Source: Calocera cornea HHB12733
Taxonomy: Eukaryota; Basidiomycota; Dacrymycetes; Dacrymycetales; Dacrymycetaceae
Assembly (NCBI GenBank): GCA_001632435.1
Contig: KV423930.1
Span: forward strand, 55,170-119,169
Direction of reading: 5' to 3'
Length of the DNA stretch: 64,000 nt
Positions 61,423 through 64,000 of the stretch are shown piece by piece. The translations under genes were made by a program, and so were the position numbers. How positions within the stretch are numbered: position 1 is the stretch's first letter; each line of letters opens with the position of its first letter. Below the pieces are notes generated by a model. It saw nothing but the letters and a program-made list of their open reading frames with translations. It ran no database searches and had not been told where the DNA came from.

Positions 61423-62070
61423 CTACACCTTCGCCCCACTTCGGGTGCAAGCGCCGAGGAGGAGCGCAGGTTGCACGCACAACAAGAAAGTATATAATAC
61501 TGGACTACCCGACACAGCACCTTGCAGTACATGTGCCGGAGTATAGAGCTACGAGCTATAGGTAGCGAATTTCAGCTAGTTAATACACATGTCACGGGCC
61601 AACCAGCATCAGCCCCCCCACCTCACCGCGTCCCCCAACGGAGACCACCGCGACACAACGCCAGCACAAAGAGTCCGAGACAGGGAGCCGTGCCACCCGC
61701 AGCGCAGGGGCTGCCAAGGCGCTCGCTCCCCACGGGAGTACAGGTACACACAGACGAGAGAGATAGAGGACGGCAAGAGAGGCGCGTAAGGTAAGGGTGC
61801 CTTCGCGAGCCGACCGCCGTCCGTAGATGGCGGACGAGCAAGTTGGGCGAAGGAAGGAAGGGAGGGAGAGGGAGAGAGGGAGAGGGAGCGCTACTCATAC
61901 ACCGGAATTTTGAAGACAATACAAGCAGTTATCGGGCACACAGACGTAGCGTAGGTACGGACACAAGACAGCAGAGATGAAGGGACGAGCGGGCGGTTTT
62001 CAAGTCGAGCATACAACGAAGATCGGCAGGCGGGGCTGTCGGGCTTGGTGCGACTGGGCTGGCCGGCAGC
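61423..62070. other. Convergent spacer with a GA-rich run
   Basis: About 650 bases between two stop codons. Contains a purine run of GGGA/GAGA units at about 61850-61890. No gene supported. Confidence 0.45.
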
Positions 62071-63588
62071 TCAGACGGACTGCTCGTAAACAGCGCGCGG
62101 CATGTCGTCCGAGGACACGTTGTCGTCCTCGGCGCCGGAGGAGCTGGCGGTCTGCGGGGGCTGCGGGTAGTACGGGTCGTAGGCCGGGGCGTACGCGTAG
62201 CCGGCATGAGTGTGCGCGGGGGCGTACATGGCCTGCTGCTGCTCGTAGGCGATGATGTGCAGGTGGTGCATGTTGGCCGCCTTGGTGTCCTCAACCGCGG
62301 CCATGCTGGTGGGCCAGAAGGCGGCGGGGTAGTAGGGCGAGGGACGCGGTGCCGCGGAGTGGTCGATCGCAGGCAGGGAGGACAGCTCGGGGCCGGTCAC
62401 GTTCGGGTCGGCGTACGCGTACGACATTTGCTGGGCGTAGTACTGCAGGGGCAGCGACTGCGGGCCGGTGTACTCGGTGGGGGAGGTGACGGAGAGCGTG
62501 GAGGAGGTGCTCGTCGGCGAGAGGGAGGGCATGTGCTTGGGCGTCGCGATCCCGTCGACCCCGTCCGGAGTCATGCTCGCGGTGGTCACGGTGGGCACGT
62601 TGGTCGCGGTGGACATGACGCTGCTGATGGAGGCGGGGCTGTCATGCGAGGTGAGGACGGGGCGTGTGTACGGGACATGGCGGCTGGAGTGCGAGCGCGG
62701 AGTGCGAGCGGTCTCGTACGAGATGCCGCGGTGCTTGGACAGAGCGGCGAGGGTGTGGCGGGACGGCGACGTAGGAACGGGCTCATCGTCAGCCTCACCA
62801 CTGTAGTAGCTCGGGTCAGGGTTGAGTATGATATAACTCAAGGACGACAACTCACAGGTACCTGCGGTAGCCGTAGTTGTCAAACTCGATCTTGGGCGGG
62901 TAGCGGAAATGAGTGGGATCGAGCCACTCATGCGCGGGCTCCATGCCCTGGAAGAGGGCGAGCTTGCTGATGGGGAGGAGGCGGCCCTCGAGAACGTCCT
63001 CCGGGGTGTAGTAGGAGATGATGTGATGGGCGCGCGCGTGGGGCGTGTTGGTGTCGAACGTGATGGTGATCGTCTTCTTCATGAGGCCGCCCTTCTGGAA
63101 GTCCTCCGACTCCTTCAGCGAGCCGAGCAGCTCGCGCATCGGCCCGGTGGTCTCCTCGCTCGTGGAGCCGCGGCGCACCTTTCCGTTCGAGACGCTGGAG
63201 GCGTGGGACGTGCCCTTGGATTGGCGGTCCGGGCGATTGGGGTCGAGCTCACGGTAGATCTGGGAGGAAGGGTCATGAGCGTGAGGGCGTGGGGGAGGGC
63301 GCGGAAGGAGCGAGGACGTACCAGGTAGTTGCCGAGGATCCTGGAAGGGGACCACTCGCGCGAGTCAGTCCAGCGCTTGATGCCGCTGCGCTTCTCCTCA
63401 AAGATGAAGATTGCGCCGGAGCGGATGAGCTGGACCTTCTCGAGGTCGGACAGGCGGCGGGGCATGGTGTTGATGTGCCCCTCCTTGGCGGCGCGGAAGA
63501 GGAGGAGGGCGTCTTGGGTTGTGCGCACCCAGCCGCCGACGAAGGGGCGGAACTGCTCGGAGGGGGACGCGTTGGCGTTTACTCTCAT
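62071..63588 (-). CDS. WOPR (Gti1/Pac2) transcription factor
   Basis: Fungal-specific DNA-binding regulator of the Wor1/Ryp1/Gti1/Pac2 family, whose members control morphology, development and mating. Exons 63588-63322, 63259-62856 and 62800-62071 give 466 residues. The first WOPR half is at about 15-90: GGWVRTTQDALLLFRAAKEG, RRLSDLEKVQLIRSGAIFIF, GIKRWTDSREWSPSRILGNY. The second half is at about 130-220: FQKGGLMKKTITITFDTNTP, HHIISYYTPEDVLEGRLLPI. The C-terminal 240 residues are Ser/Pro/Thr-rich, then Tyr/Ala/Pro-rich, typical of the family's activation region. The third exon start has two in-frame candidates 9 bases apart. Which of the usual two or more WOPR paralogs this is cannot be told. 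Confidence 0.9.
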
Positions 63589-64000
63589 TTTGGTGTGCGA
63601 GTGCGGGTGAGTGCAGGTAGTGCGGGTGTGCAGGGGAATATGGGGATGTGTGGGTGTGTGTGTGGGTGGGGTGCAGGTGCGAGAGTGCTGATGCGGGGAT
63701 ATGGTGCAAGGTGAAGGGTGCAGGTGTGAGGGGGCGGGCGAGTGCAAGCGGCGGGGGGGAGGGGCAATGGGTGGGTTGGGTTTGGAGGGGGACGAGGATC
63801 GGGGGGAGGGTGAGTTTAAGTACTCTGGAATGTGTCGGGACGCACGGGGGGGTTGGGTGGGGGGGACTGGTGGCAGATGAGCTGGGTGGACCTCCTCGAG
63901 CAAACTACACCCCGTCGGGTGCAGTTTGTTTGAGGAGGGGCTTCGCTGCGTTAATTATCAACATTGTTTGAGGATGAGGGTGTCGGACGCGGTGATATTG
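63589..64000. other. Upstream region of the WOPR gene
   Basis: G/T-rich DNA including a TGTGGGTGTGTGTGTGGG microsatellite (63648-63672) and poly-G runs near 63845-63870, then the hairpin at 63891-63938. No gene is supported. Confidence 0.5.
63891..63938. repeat. Inverted repeat, 22-base arms, 4-base loop
   Basis: Arms 63891-63912 and 63917-63938 pair around the loop CGTC with three mismatches. Two of the three are C-to-T type differences in the right arm that would still pair as G-U in RNA. Confidence 0.85.

Overview
The window comes from a filamentous basidiomycete, most likely an agaricomycete. Genes are dense and broken by many short GT-AG introns (mostly 45-65 nt, branch sites of the CTNAC/CTGAC type). 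It carries a DUF6533-like seven-TM protein and a WOPR (Gti1/Pac2) regulator, and the housekeeping set is eukaryotic and fungal. I cannot name the species. All gene models were spliced by hand from the sequence; each stated exon chain keeps one open frame and, where whole, a length divisible by three.

Layout. 1-726: 5' part of an unrecognised gene on the minus strand. 727-3616: repeat-bearing non-coding DNA. 3617-12600: MFS monocarboxylate-type transporter, a small unknown gene, a decayed piece of a DEAH-box helicase, ornithine carbamoyltransferase, a TMEM19/DUF92 membrane protein and a seven-TM DUF6533-like protein. 13767-29137: a housekeeping block with Eaf1/Vid21 and Eaf3/MRG15 (both NuA4 acetyltransferase subunits), Prp43 helicase, an F-box protein, Mago nashi, EMC8/9 and tafazzin. 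29750-38395: a 1150-residue protein with up to five dsRBD-like units, and a Gln-rich VWA-type protein resembling Mediator subunit 25. 39050-46477: URA2 (CPSase-ATCase with a dead DHOase-like domain). 47334-49431: a divergent CAX-type cation exchanger. 49674-55290: three tandem intact copies of the cleavage factor Im 25 kDa subunit (NUDT21/CFIm25) plus a broken fourth piece, with mitochondrial ribosomal protein uS10m between copy A and the fragment. 55597-61422: two head-to-head genes with BRCT-BRCT-Myb architecture, resembling the telomere protein Rap1. 62071-63588: WOPR-domain transcription factor.

How the parts relate. Most genes are independent housekeeping units. Several pairs are divergent with 225-770 bp shared upstream regions (Eaf1/Prp43, EMC8/tafazzin, CFIm25-A/uS10m, the Rap1-like pair), and others converge with short spacers. 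OTC and URA2 both use carbamoyl phosphate, for arginine and pyrimidine synthesis. The most unusual stretch is about 49.6-61.5 kb, where two conserved single-copy-type nuclear families (CFIm25 and Rap1-like) have both been locally duplicated and have diverged.
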